Of a stretch of DNA of 64,000 nucleotides, positions 45,824 to 57,089 are shown in pieces (within the stretch, counting starts at the first letter, position 1; each line of letters starts with the position of its first letter). The stretch lies in contig NW_006768767.1 in NCBI RefSeq assembly GCF_000204055.1, positions 1,280,168 to 1,344,167 of the forward strand. The letters run 5' to 3'. The notes beneath the pieces were generated by a model, which was not told the DNA's origin, did no database searches, and saw only the letters and a program-made list of their open reading frames with translations. The translations under genes and the position numbers were made by a program. Source of the DNA: Melampsora larici-populina 98AG31 (lineage: Eukaryota > Basidiomycota > Pucciniomycetes > Pucciniales > Melampsoraceae).

Positions 45824-47170
45824 CAAACATAGTCCACATTTATAGATCATGTGATTTGCAGGTCAGTGAGAAATATCATTTCCAACACAAAATGTGATGA
45901 TAAAAACTGTGATTTCAGATGTACCGTCTTAAAATAAGAGCTCTTTGTTTTGCACACCTGTGATCTGCATCCCAAGAGTACTACAAAGCAGCTTCCCTTT
46001 AAGCTCACAAGATTGGTCAAGTTACTGCAGAGCAATCTATTCCATGGCCAGAGTGGGCCAAAGCTCACAGCACCTGTCATGCCGCTGTACCTGGGTTGAA
46101 AACTGTCTCAAGCCCCAAGAGCATGTATTGCTTGGCCAATGGTAAGTAAATTTTGACATGATTTACTGGGAATGGGTCTTGGGTTTTGGATACTTGAGTA
46201 TCTTGGTTCACGCAGAACAATCACAGGGGACTGGCTTGATTGTTGTGGACTAATAAAGCTGAGATGAACTAGATAGAACCTGCTGGAATAACAAAATAGA
46301 GAGTTCTGAGGGTGGTATGTGTCACGTTTATACTACAAATATGTTTATAGCCTGTAACCTAACCAGCTTATGTAGAGATTTTTGTTACAAAAAGTTTCAC
46401 GTACTCTACTAGATTGATGGAACAGAACATTTATTGTTTTACAATTCACTTGACACACATTGTAATTGGACAGCAGAAAGGAAACTGGACTATTCTCTTT
46501 TATAGAGACTAACATATAATTTTTTTTTCTTAGCTAGGGCGGGTGGGAGGAAAACAAATTTATATATATATATATGAATGTTTTATAAAAGATGCTAGTG
46601 AAAAGACCAGTTTTGAGGATAATGATATTAATGAAGAATTATAAATTTTTGTATTTTGATAATTTTTATTATGAATGAGGAAAGTGGGAACTAGGGAAAG
46701 TTTATTTCATCCTAGACAACCGCTTCCTTGTGGTGACATCATGATTCCCTTGCCTCCTATGAGAGGAATGGAGAATGGATTTGTCTGCAAGGAATGGATG
46801 ATGTTCCCTGTGACCCGGCTACTTCATTATCCAACACCTCTTTTCACCCATTCCCATATATCAATACTTGTACCAATCTCTAGACTTTGAATCATGGATC
46901 TTTTGAAGACCTCTGATGCATGATTACCCTGATTAAATCATGTGTTGATCATACCTCAACTCAAAGCTGTCTCCCGCAAGCAAATTATTGACTCACAAGA
47001 GGCGGGAAATGTAACCTCCGAAATAAAGAGTTCTGTGTTCAAGCAGCACCAGGAATTATGCATCAAAGCCTATAAATTCATGTTTGAAAGCTGGAAGTCA
47101 TACTGGGGTCCTCATATTGTTTTATCACTAATCTGTCAAGAGAGGAGGCACACCGGGCCTTACTCCCTAA
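45824..47170 (+). pseudogene. MATH/BTB-like gene copy G, decayed 3' part
   Basis: Remnants: exon 7 (about 45824-45864), exon 8 (45939..46141, with PWPEWAKAHS and SPKSMYCLA still readable) and exon 9 (46943 to about 47170, LIIPQLKAVSRKQIIDS). Exon 8 shows CpG loss: GCGGTCTGCAT of copy B reads GTGATCTGCAT here. The acceptor AG before exon 9 is TG, the intron is about 800 bp instead of 80-90, and the C-terminus is frameshifted near 47135. Clearly non-functional. Confidence 0.78.
46142..46942. other. expanded intron 8 of copy G
   Basis: About 700 bp more than in the other copies, AT-rich with a TA repeat near 46561-46575. Probably an insertion, but no terminal repeats or target duplication were recognised. 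Confidence 0.45.
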
Positions 47171-47784
47171 AATTGGTTTTGTTGACTTGTTCATTGTGAA
47201 ATATGCATCCTGTGGTTATTCTAACATGCATGCATTTCTAAGTGAGAAAATCACATATGTATTTTTTGAGGCTCTGGGTTGAGGGCCTCTGAGTCAAGAA
47301 AGAGGAACTTGAACCTGAGTCAATTTTCAGTTTGGCCAAAGTGCAGCCAATCCTTTCTTTAAATTATGGGATACAAAGTAGAATCTGCCCTTGTTCCCAG
47401 AGTTCTTTTGGCTGTAAATTTGAATCTTTTGCCTGGGGTTTTGCACAGAAAATCCAAATTTACAGCCAAGATAATTCTTCATTCAAAGTACTTGCATTCA
47501 CAATCACATCCCACGTCAGGACAAACAAAACCACACATAACCCCCTGTTTTGGAGGAGGGAGAGGCTCTCGAAGTATTTGAAACTTTGATAAAGACCACA
47601 TTTGTAAAATTAATTTGTTATGCTTGCTTCAGATTGTTGGTGTTGGGAATGAAGCAAAAAAAGGTAATGAAAAGATAATGTGTGGTAAAGGATGGTGGCA
47701 CTCAGCAAAGATTGGTCGCGCGGTATGACACTATATTTTTAAACGTAATACAGTATCAAACTGGATTTTTTGCTGGAGTCTCTC
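47171..47784. other. spacer, no gene seen
   Basis: It contains an inverted pair GGCTGTAAATTTG / CAAATTTACAGCC at about 47410-47466. No coding region recognised. Confidence 0.45.
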
Positions 47785-47791
47785 GTGAAGT

Positions 47792-50544
47792 CAGGTGGTG
47801 GGCGTGGCGCATTTGACGCGCCAATGAGCGCGCCCGCCCAGGCGCGCCTGGGATTTCTCAAAACAGGGGGTGGCGCGCCCATTGATAAGATGGGGCCATG
47901 TTTTGGTCATGTGGGATGGTTGGTGATCAGTGATCTCTTCAAAATTGTTTCTGAATCAAAAAATAAATTCATATCTCCTACTTTTTCATCACTTCTGCTT
48001 TATCAACATGCCTAAGGATACTGTCAAGTGGGAAGCTCCCACCGAGAAACATGGAAGACAGTGGAATGGATTTCTCATGGACAGCAAACAATGTTTTGTT
48101 GCTGGTCGTCATAAAGCAAAATGTATGCATTGCTCCGATGAGCTTGATGGAAAGCCAACATTATTATTTAATCACATCAAGGAGAAGTGTAAGAGTATAT
48201 CAAAAGAAGACCAATCAACATACATTCAATTCAGTCTTGCCAAGAAGAAGAGTAAACAAACATCCGACAACATTGAGGATCAGACAGTCTCTGCGAGAAA
48301 TCAGCCCCTCACTCAACCTCAGTTCATCCACAGCTTTGATTGACTGGCCACACTTCATCATTTCACTCCCACCTCAAAGGAAAAGACAGACGAGCTACAC
48401 AAACTGCTTCTCAAAGCTTTGATATCTGGCCACATTCCATTTCGCTTCCTTCAGAATAGATACTTTCAAGAGTATCAAAAACGGCTTTGTGTGACTTCGT
48501 ACAAGATCCCTTCCCGTTACATCATGATCAATAGAATCCTTCCGCACTTACATGCCAAGCACGAAATTTCTGTTCAATCACAGTTAAGCCAGCAAAAGAA
48601 CTTAACTATCTCGCTTGATGGTTGGACCAATTGCTCAAGGAACAGTATCTACGCTGTTCTTATACTACGTGGAACTCACATCAAGCAGTTCTTAGATGTC
48701 CTCGATCTTCATCAAGAACGCCATACATCAGAAAACATATGGACTGCTCTGAAGAAATCTCTCGTTAAAAAGAGCATCAACTGGCATCAAGTCGGTGCTG
48801 TTGTATCAGACTCACCATCAGTCATGATCAAATTCAGGGTTCGCTTTGTCTTTCTTAAATTTTGTATATGTAAGTCGAAAATATATACTGAAAGCTGGTT
48901 TCTAATTTATCAACAGAAGCTTCTTATCGAGGACCACCCCCATATCTTTGGCTTAGCGTGCTGCCTACATGCCTTCAATCTCATTGCAAAGGATATCCTT
49001 GGACATCCTTTAATGAAGGATGTTGTGGCTAATAACAAAGCACTTGTAAACTTTTTTACATCCTCGGCATTTTGGGCTGAGCAGTGAGCACCTGGCAAAG
49101 TGGAGGAAGCAAGAGAATGTATCACATGGTCTACAGACAGCCTGTGAGACACAATGGTTTTCCATGGCTAAGGTGTGCTTATGTGTTGAAGAGCACGAGC
49201 TCGGATTCCGTCGATGTGTAGCAATGCTGGACAATCAAAGCATTGATACGCCGGCCATGAATAAGAACATTCGATTGATTGTTGATAATTGCGACCATTT
49301 CACATCTAATCAAATTTTGGTCAAGGTCCTTCAACCCGTTGTTGATGCGATTGCTCGACTGGAATGTGCAAATTCAACCGTTGGGGATGTCTGGCTCGAA
49401 CTCTCTAATGTATACTGTACACTTTGAAACATCGATCTACATATGTACCAACAATTCAAAGATTTCAAGCACCACTGTTTGAACGTCTTGCATCAACGAT
49501 CAAAAATGTATGAAGCTGATATCTATGTCATCGGCTTCTTTTTAAATCCATCGTGTCGTCAAATAGCAGCTTCCCGCGAGTTCTCCATTGTAAAAATGAT
49601 GCGGATGATTGTGAATGTTGCTCGATCTTGGGGATTTGACAAATCAGATGCTTTAAGTCTTAAAGAACAAGTTCCTCAATACTATAGTGGAAACGATATA
49701 TTTTCTTCATTCAAAAAAGGTGAAGTTTTTACAAATGATCAAGTCAATTCAAGTAGAGGTGGCTGATCATATCATATCTAATAGATGAAAGGCCATTGGA
49801 CTACTGGCTCCGAGTCATGATATCACCTCAGACTAAACAGTTGAAGACACTTGCAATAAGGGTTCTCGAGCTGGTGCCGCATGCAGGTGGTGTTGAAGGT
49901 TTGTTCTCAGATATGACAGGCACGAAGACCAAAAACCGTAACCGAATGGATCCTGATATACTCAGGATGATCTCACAAATTGGGATGGGACTGTCTTTTG
50001 AGCAAAGCTCTTCAAAGAAAAGTATCTCGATGGCTGCTCAAGATGATCAATGTGGTGAAAGCGACTTGGACAACAATTTTGACGGACCTGATGCTCTCAA
50101 AGAATTTGAAGCCAGAATCTTTCCTGTCAGTATGGAGGTCTTCTTGACCCTAATCTTGGGCTAGAGGATGGCTACATAGATAGTCTCTTTGATTTGTCCG
50201 ACTTTGAAAAAAGACAAGCTTGTGTAGAAGAGTCCCGCACTTCGAATATTATTGTCATTGATGCTCCTTCAAAGTCATGGGACCTTGAAGATATCTTTTG
50301 AGATGCCTTTTCAAAAAAACAAAAATCTTTATTTAAACTGGCTTTTGTAACGACCCCCTTAGGATTTGTGTCCGAGCAACTTTGACAAGCTCGATTCTGG
50401 TTTTTTAAAGATTTTTTTGGGTTTTCCTTTACTTTTTTTGGTCAAAAGGCACGCCCATATGCGCCCTGCTAGTTTGACGCGTCATTTTGAGTGGATTTAG
50501 TGCCCGGGCGCGCCTTGCTTTTTCAAAACTGCGCCCACCACCTG
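47792..50544 (+). mobile_element. hAT transposon 2, about 2.75 kb
   Basis: Terminal inverted repeats CAGGTGGTGGGCG (47792) and its perfect complement CGCCCACCACCTG (50532-50544). The 8-bp repeat GTGAAGTC occurs at 47785-47792 and 50548-50555, although three extra bases (ATT) follow the right terminus. Both subterminal regions are rich in GCGCGCC-type motifs. It encloses a decayed hAT transposase. Confidence 0.85.
48008..50301 (+). pseudogene. hAT transposase 2, decayed
   Basis: ATG at 48008 (MPKDTVKWEAPTEKHG). A BED-like finger follows (CMHCSDELDGKP..LFNHIKEKC). After a TGA at 48341-48343 (probably from CGA) the same frame continues through KNLTISLDGWTNCSRNSIYA and VGAVVSDSPSVM (the catalytic RNase-H-like region of the DUF659/hAT type), a probable intron at about 48840-48915, and LACCLHAFNLIAKDILGHP. 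A frameshift near 49085 moves the reading to HLAKWRKQENVSHGL. The C-terminal dimerisation-like part (AIRVLELVPHAGGVEGLFSD) and tail end at about 50301. Not functional as it stands. Confidence 0.8.
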
Positions 50545-50573
50545 ATTGTGAAGTCGGGACGGTGAAGTCTCCC

Positions 50574-51555
50574 CTACAGTTGATCCAGTCTAGTCACGAC
50601 CACGACCGCTCTGCAAAAACAAAATTCAGTTACACAACATTATACACACAACCCCTATAAATAAATGACATGTAATAAGTCATTTTGGGGGTAGGAGTAG
50701 GGTGTAAGTGTTAGAAATGACTTGGCAAGTCAATCTGATTGGCCAATTATTTTTCAAAAAAAAAATTCCCCAAACTCCAATATTTGGGTCCGGGTACCTA
50801 ACCGGCCCAATATTAAGTACTTAAGTACTTAACTTAAGGCCTTGACCGCCTACCCTAGGCACCCACACATTTATGTGTCCACTTAAGTACCTACTTAAGT
50901 ACCTTATGAGCAGCACAAGCATGGCTCGGCACAAGCAACCCTCAGCGCAAGTTCTGCTCATCACAATTTGTCAAGTACATAACAATGGTGGTTTGTGTAC
51001 ATGGAGATGAAGAAATCAGACAGAATATGCAAAAAAGATGAAAACAGCAAGATAAGACAAGAAAAGCCCTTTGAGGGTCACACATCATGCCAAATCTCAT
51101 GATGGTGTTTTGTGGTATGCATCAATGCAAGCAGTATCTCTTGGTCAATTTTTCAGCTGGTACCCGGTCATACCAAGTCTTGAGTGTTGAAAATGAAAAG
51201 GTATCATTGATGGATAGTGAGTTAAGAAGACAAGAATGATAAGAGACTCACCAATAGATGTCCATCTGCCAATTGCCTTTTTGAAAATACTTCCAAATCC
51301 TTGACACTGGACACCACTTGTGAACGTCCTCAAAGAGAGCTTTTGAGTCCAGGAAGTATTTGCATTTGAAGCTGTTGCTTTGATAGTCCAAGTACAAATC
51401 AACAAACTGAGATCAAGTGAGTCAAAAGCGCCGATAAGATGCAAAAAAACCTCTACCAAAATACCCTACTTGTGTATTACTGGAGGGTTGAAAATTTGGG
51501 TCTCGGGGCCGGCCCCGGGGCCGGCCTGTGGTCGTGACTAGGCTGGATCAACTGT
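50574..51555. mobile_element. inverted-repeat DNA element 1, about 0.98 kb
   Basis: The ends ACAGTTGATCCAGTCTAGTC (left) and the matching inverted right end at 51528-51555 agree over 28 bp with one mismatch. The 8-bp repeat AGTCTCCC occurs just outside at 50566-50573 and 51556-51563. The inside has TTAAGTACTT-type motifs and no recognised protein. A decayed relative lies at 27129-27440. Confidence 0.82.
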
Positions 51556-51563
51556 AGTCTCCC

Positions 51564-51914
51564 AGGACCCCGGATAGCTTCTATTAAAGGTACCGACCAA
51601 AAAGGTATCTTTTTGGTTTGAAATTTCAGCGATGTAAGCGACAAAATAAGTATGTTTTGACCACGTTGGCATTGGATCATAGCGACGTCGGAGGAATGAA
51701 TGGGAAATTTTGTAGCTTTTCTAGGCCTTCCTAGGCTATTTTTGAGTGTTAAGGACCTGCGAGGATTTTTTTGGCAAATTTTGGTAGTTTTCATTCGGAA
51801 TGTTACCGACGAAAGAGGTATTCTTGGCCCTCCAGACCCTCAAATTCAGGTATGAAGGACTGAATTTTTGGTGTTTTTTTGTCGGTATGCTTTATAGGAG
51901 CTATCCGGGGTCCT
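51564..51914. mobile_element. MITE-like inverted-repeat element 2, 351 bp
   Basis: The ends AGGACCCCGGATAGCTTCT and its inverse (GAGCTATCCGGGGTCCT) extend imperfectly for about 34 bp, to TACCGAC / GTCGGTA. It is flanked by AGTCTCCC at 51556-51563 and 51915-51922, an 8-bp target duplication. The termini resemble those of element 39842-40281, so both probably use the same transposase. Confidence 0.87.
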
Positions 51915-51923
51915 AGTCTCCCT

Positions 51924-52356
51924 CTCTCGCCAGGTTGGATCCTCTGCACCTCAACTGGCTCTTCGTGATCAAATAGGATCGGATCGTTTACTTTTCTCAA
52001 TCGACGCCCATTTTATGGAACAACCATCAAATGCCGAGCAGTTTTCCAAAATTCACATTCTTCAGGAGCTGAATCCAACAAAGACCCTTACCCTTGCAAC
52101 TCTGGGTGACTGAGAAACCCTTGCATACGCACCGGTGTGCATACGTGTCAGGCCCCATACAGTTCGGAAGCGCTCCTTTCCAAACTTTCGATGTGTGGTT
52201 TTAAATCACTCTGAAGTCCAAAAAGGCCCCTCAAAGCCCACTATATCGGTCCAAAGGTCCAGGATAACAAACAAAAACCTGGTGGAACATCTTTACTTGC
52301 TAACGAACACAAACGGGCAGATATTCAACAACCAATGCACAATTCTTGCCATGATG
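51924..52356 (+). repeat. 3' flank of a truncated first unit of the secreted-protein array
   Basis: This stretch aligns with the sequence downstream of both complete array genes (60760-61200 and 63050-63480). Shared blocks include CAAAATTCACATT, GGAGCT, GACTGAGA, AGCGCTCC, TTTCGATGTGTG and TTTTAAATCACT. No array gene lies upstream, so the first unit has lost its coding part. Confidence 0.8.
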
Positions 52357-52631
52357 TGTAATGATTGGAAATATGTTGTGTTATTTTTCTTTATCTTTTT
52401 ATCAAATGTTGTTAAGACAACAAGTTATGTACGAAGAATGTTGTCAGGAATTTGATTTAGAAGGATCAAGAAGAATTGTTAGATGTTTTATGTGTTTAGT
52501 ATATATATGTTACACTTGTACACAGTTATGTTTCTTTTTCTCTTATCGAATTATTAAAGTATTTCTCCTCACTCGAATACGTGCCTACAAAGGCTAAATG
52601 AGCCTTTCGAAGGTACACCCAAGCCCTTACA
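52357..52631 (+). repeat. 5' LTR of Ty3 element 2
   Basis: 275 bp with perfect TGTAA..TTACA ends. It differs from the 3' LTR only at 52621 (A here, G in the 3' LTR at 58971), a CpA/CpG difference. Confidence 0.93.
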
Positions 52632-53273
52632 GTATAATTCAATCATTAAAACCTCTTTTCGATTTCTTTTTTTTTCTTGGCCTTATTTTCTTTGGAGCGT
52701 TCTTTTTATTATTTTTTTGTTCAATATGTATTAGTCTGTTCAAAGAAAAATGTATATGCTTCATCATAGCATCGGTTGTGTTATTGTTTTATAAATTTCT
52801 TTCTACTTTTATAAAAAAATTTCGTTTCATTTTTTTTATACAAATATTGTGTGAATAGATTTAGTTTATGGTCTCTTTTGTTACTATGTAGATGTTTTAT
52901 TTTTTTATCTTTTCGTGTTAGTTTGTTAATTTTGAAGTCTTTTTTTTGGATGGTGATTGTGTATTTCCGTGTGTTTTCACTCTTATGGGCGGCTATGTTC
53001 GTATTAGGATATCTCGTCTTATCTCCTGGGAAATTCGCTGGTTTCGGCAATTTCGGTTCAAGCAATTTGTGGTTTCGACGATTGGTTTTGTTTATCGTAT
53101 CATTTTATGACGTCACGATCATTGGAAGTGTGGTGATAGGGGAGTGGTATCCTTTTCTTATATCTAGCTTCAACTTTGTGATTATCACGGTCGGTATACA
53201 TCAAATCAGGTTTCTACCAACAAATCATCAACTATTTCGACTACCTTTTAGTATTTTAACTCTTTTTACAAAT
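52632..53273 (+). other. T-rich leader of Ty3 element 2
   Basis: It lies between the 5' LTR and the first in-frame ATG. No tRNA-type primer site is evident after the LTR. CAATCATTA at 52640-52648 is complementary to positions 3-11 of the LTR. Hydrophobic ORFs here reflect T-richness and are not supported. Confidence 0.5.
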
Positions 53274-56200
53274 ATGGCAGCTCGACGTTCTACTGTCTCT
53301 GGAGAAAACCCGGCTGGTCTCTCTAATGACGAGCAGTCATTTGCTGATCGTTATGTTAACCCATCTCTTCGACTTCTCCAAACTACGATGGAGGAAAAGA
53401 TAGCTCAAGTCTCTACCGAAAACGTCTCTCTGTTTCAATCTCAATTAGAGGAAAGTAACAATTTGTTGCATACTCAGATTGAGGCTTTTCGCGTTGAGTT
53501 AGGCCACTTGTCATATTCGTTCGCGGGGTTATCAGCTGCGGTTTAAGATTGTGTTAGATTGTCCGCCTTTGACCAACGTATGGGAGATTGGGTAAATGAT
53601 GTTTTATCTTTAATGCGTTCCGAAATCTCTGCCGCCACGGCGACTTTAAAACAAGAAGCGGCCGACTCCAACAATGACATGATCAATCAGCTCAATTCTC
53701 AGTTAGATTCGGTTCGGTCTTCTCAAACTCAGATGGCTCGTGCAGAACCAGCTCCAATCCCTAGTTTGACCTTTGATGGACAAGATCCGAAGGCAGTTAT
53801 ATGGTTTATCAGTACCATACGTGATTCTTTGTTTTCCCACAAGGCTAGCTTTGTGGATGATTCTCGTCGTATACGATGGGTGGCTAGACATTTCCCTCCA
53901 ACCTCTTCTGCTCAGGTTTGGTGGACGAGCCTGCTTCGTGAAAACGCTAAAGAACATGGAGTGCTTTTTAATCATCAGGCTTCAAATTTAAAATTCATCA
54001 TTGAACCTTTGTCTTCTTTGGAAGTTTTTTTTGATCATATCGCTGAAAGATTTGGTGATAAATTTTCTTCAATGACTATGTTGAAGGAACTTCAAGCTTT
54101 AAAACAAGGTCGACTTTCATTATTACATTTCAATTCAGTATTTGATGGTCTTGCTCTTCAATTATCTTTGGACGACCTCATTCTAATCGATTATTACAGT
54201 AAAGCTATTAGGCCAGATATTTTGAGTCGCGCTATGAAGCATCCGGATTGGGTTAGTGTCACTACTTTAAAGAAGATGCAAGAATTAGCTTTAGCTGCTT
54301 CTAGACAGGTCCTTGATTTAAATATGGCACGATCTTATGCAAGTCAACCTTCAAGTCAATCTCGAACCACTCCTCATCCTCAACCTTCCAGGCAGGTTCC
54401 TTCAGTTATTGTGCCCTATGATCCTAATGCGATGCAAGTCGATGTTAATGCGCTCAATGCTAGACAAGGTTCTCATACTCAATCTACAAGACCTACTCCT
54501 GCTAGACCTACTCGTGTCAGTCTAGAGTTTTATCGTCGCTTATGCCAAGATCGAGTTACGTGTTATCGATGTTTGAAACCCTACGACGCCTCTCATCAAA
54601 CTGCAGAAGGCCGCCCGGCGGGATGTCCTAATTCAGGAGTGTCTTCAGCTGAGATGGATGCTTTTGTCTTGGAAGCCCAACGTAATCCCTCATCAGTTTC
54701 GGCGGTGGCTATGACGGTGCCTACTACTCATGGCAATCAACGCTCTAACCATCACAGAGTTCCGACTTCTCGTTTGCTAATGACGCCTTCGGTTTTACCT
54801 CGTCAAAGTATAAATTTTGGATTTCAACAAACTCCTGCGGCTATTAGACCGGGTCTTTTGTCTTCTTTCCCACCTTTACCATCCCAATCTCCATCGTTAG
54901 CTTCCGAATCCACGGTTCCGGCTGTTTCTCAACCAAATCCCACTGCGGGTGTTGCGGCTTTATTTCACGAATATAGGAGTGTGGAGCAACCGGAAGATTT
55001 TAGTCATGGGGGTAATGAGGATGAGTACTTTTCGGCTCAACCAATGTTCAGTGAAGAAGGTGCCGGTCGAAATGAGCAAATTTCTGCTCTTGCCTTCCAT
55101 GGTGAGGGAGGCAACGACTCTCGTTTAATTCTATCGGTTTTACTCAGCTGTGGGAAGAAGTTTTCTCCAGCTCGAGCACTGGTTGATTCTGGAGCCTCTC
55201 GAAGTTTTTTGGATAGATCATTAGTTCAGAAACATCACCTTATCCCAAAGATTCGACCTTTTCCGATCACTTGTGTTACGTTTGACGGCTCCAGCGGAAA
55301 GGATAGTGTGGTCACGCACGAGTGGGAAGGTCATTTATTTCTTCAAGGATTACACGAAAACCATCAATTTCAATCGAATATCTCTCTCGACATAACGACT
55401 CTTGGAGGTTATGACATTATCCTAGGTGTTGACTGGTTAAAGCATCATGATGGATGGGTTGGGGGTGTGGGTCCGACTTTGAAGTTGGAACAACCCATTT
55501 CTGTTCATGGAAAATTGTCCCATGGTGAATACTCCCCTGTTTTGTCCCGTCCGAGTTCTTCAATTTTTCAACCTTTTCAGACTGGTCACCGTTTTTCCCC
55601 TCAACTGCACTCCAAATCTGCAACTGCTGTCTCATCTTCATTATCCCTCACTCCATCTTCACCCCCTTTTTCGCTTCCACCTCAATTTGCCAAGTATGCT
55701 AATGTATTCACTCCTAAACAGGGTGGGTCTTTACTACCGCCGCATCGAGAAGGGTTTGATATGTCTATCAACTTGAAGCCGGGGGCAGTGCCTACTTTCG
55801 GTGGGTCATATTTGTTGGCTAAGTTGGAACAAAGTGAACTAAAGGAATGGATTGACACACAGTTGGAACAAGGCAACATTAGGCCCTCTTCGTCATCAGC
55901 CGCGTCACCGATTTTTTTTGTTAAAGTACCGGGCAAGAAGAACAGGCCTTGTGTGGATTATCGGTCTCTTAATTCAATCACTGTCCGTGACAGTTTTCCC
56001 ATCCCTTTACTTGGGGATCTTTTAACCAGGATTACTGGTTGCAAGTTTTTTACTAAATTAGATCTGAAGTCTGCTTTCAACTTTATTCGAATCAAGGAAG
56101 GGGATGAGTGGAAAACAGTGTTTCGTACTCCTTGGGGATTATTTGAATGTCTTGTAATGCCCTTTGGCCTCGCAAATGGTCCAGCTTGTTTTCAACGCTT

Positions 56201-57089
56201 TATTCAATCCGTTTTATCTGAATTTTTAGGTGTTTCTTGCTTTGTGTATATTGACGATATTCTCATTTTTTCCAAGACTTATGATGAACATACTATTCAT
56301 GTAGAGCAAGTACTACAACGTCTTCAAGATCATAAGCTTTCTGTTTCTCCCGACAAATGTCAATTTTATGAAAATGAAGTTACTTTTTTGGGTTTTGTTA
56401 TTTCCGAGAATGGTTTAAGAATGGACCCAAAGAAATTAAGTACGATTGCAGATTGGCCTTACCCTACTAACTCAAAACAATTATTTCGGTTTTTAGGTTT
56501 TACGAATTTTTATCGCAGATTTATTCATCATTTCTCCTCCATTTCAGCTCCTTTAACTTCTCTAACTCGTGCAGGTGTGAATGTGGTCCAGGGTCTTGCT
56601 TCTGCTGAGTGTATTTCAGCATTTCATCTTTTACTTAAATCTTTTACAACGGCTCCGTTATTATCTCATTTTGACTTTGATAGGCCAAGAGCGTTACAAG
56701 TGGACTGTTCTGGATTCGCCATGGCTGCCATTTTATCACAGCCGGATGATAAAGGAAATCTTCTGCTGGTCTCATTTTTTTCTCGCAAGTTGACACCTTC
56801 CGAAAGGAATTGGCAAGTCCATGACCAAGAATTAGGAGTTATTGTTGAGTCTTTTGGCGAATGGAGAGCTTGGCTGACAGGAACGGATACTCCAGTCTCC
56901 GTTTTTTCAGATCATGCTAATCTGTGTTACTTCATGACGTCGCAGAAGCTGACGCCTCGACAGGCTCGATGGGCATCTTATCTGACGCAATTTCACTTTC
57001 AAATTCTACATACTCCTGGAAAGACGAATCCGGCGGATCCTCTTTCTAGACGACCTGATTATGAGGAGTCTTTTTCGGATTCTTCTTGA
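53274..57089 (+). CDS. Gag-protease-RT-RNase H of Ty3 element 2, with one internal stop
   Basis: The ATG at 53274 (MAARRSTVSGENPAG) opens a frame interrupted by TAA at 53544-53546 and then continuing to TGA at 57087-57089. Gag core (AVIWFISTIRDSL, WTSLLRENAK) ~53760-54280; a C-x2-C segment without a standard zinc knuckle ~54560; protease LVDSGAS ~55180; RT ~55820-56420 with catalytic YIDD at 56247-56258; RNase H ~56690-57040 (LQVDCSGFAMAAIL, SDHANLCYF). In such a young element the TAA is either a recent mutation or a recoding or reinitiation point. The TGA is followed directly by ATG of the integrase part in the same frame. Confidence 0.9.

Noticed and set aside
46556..46580. TA repeat as a possible regulatory or structural signal
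   Set aside because: A short simple repeat in AT-rich filler with nothing around it to suggest function.
52598..53065. Hydrophobic ORFs resembling membrane segments
   Set aside because: T-rich leader of Ty3 element 2; Phe/Leu content follows base composition.
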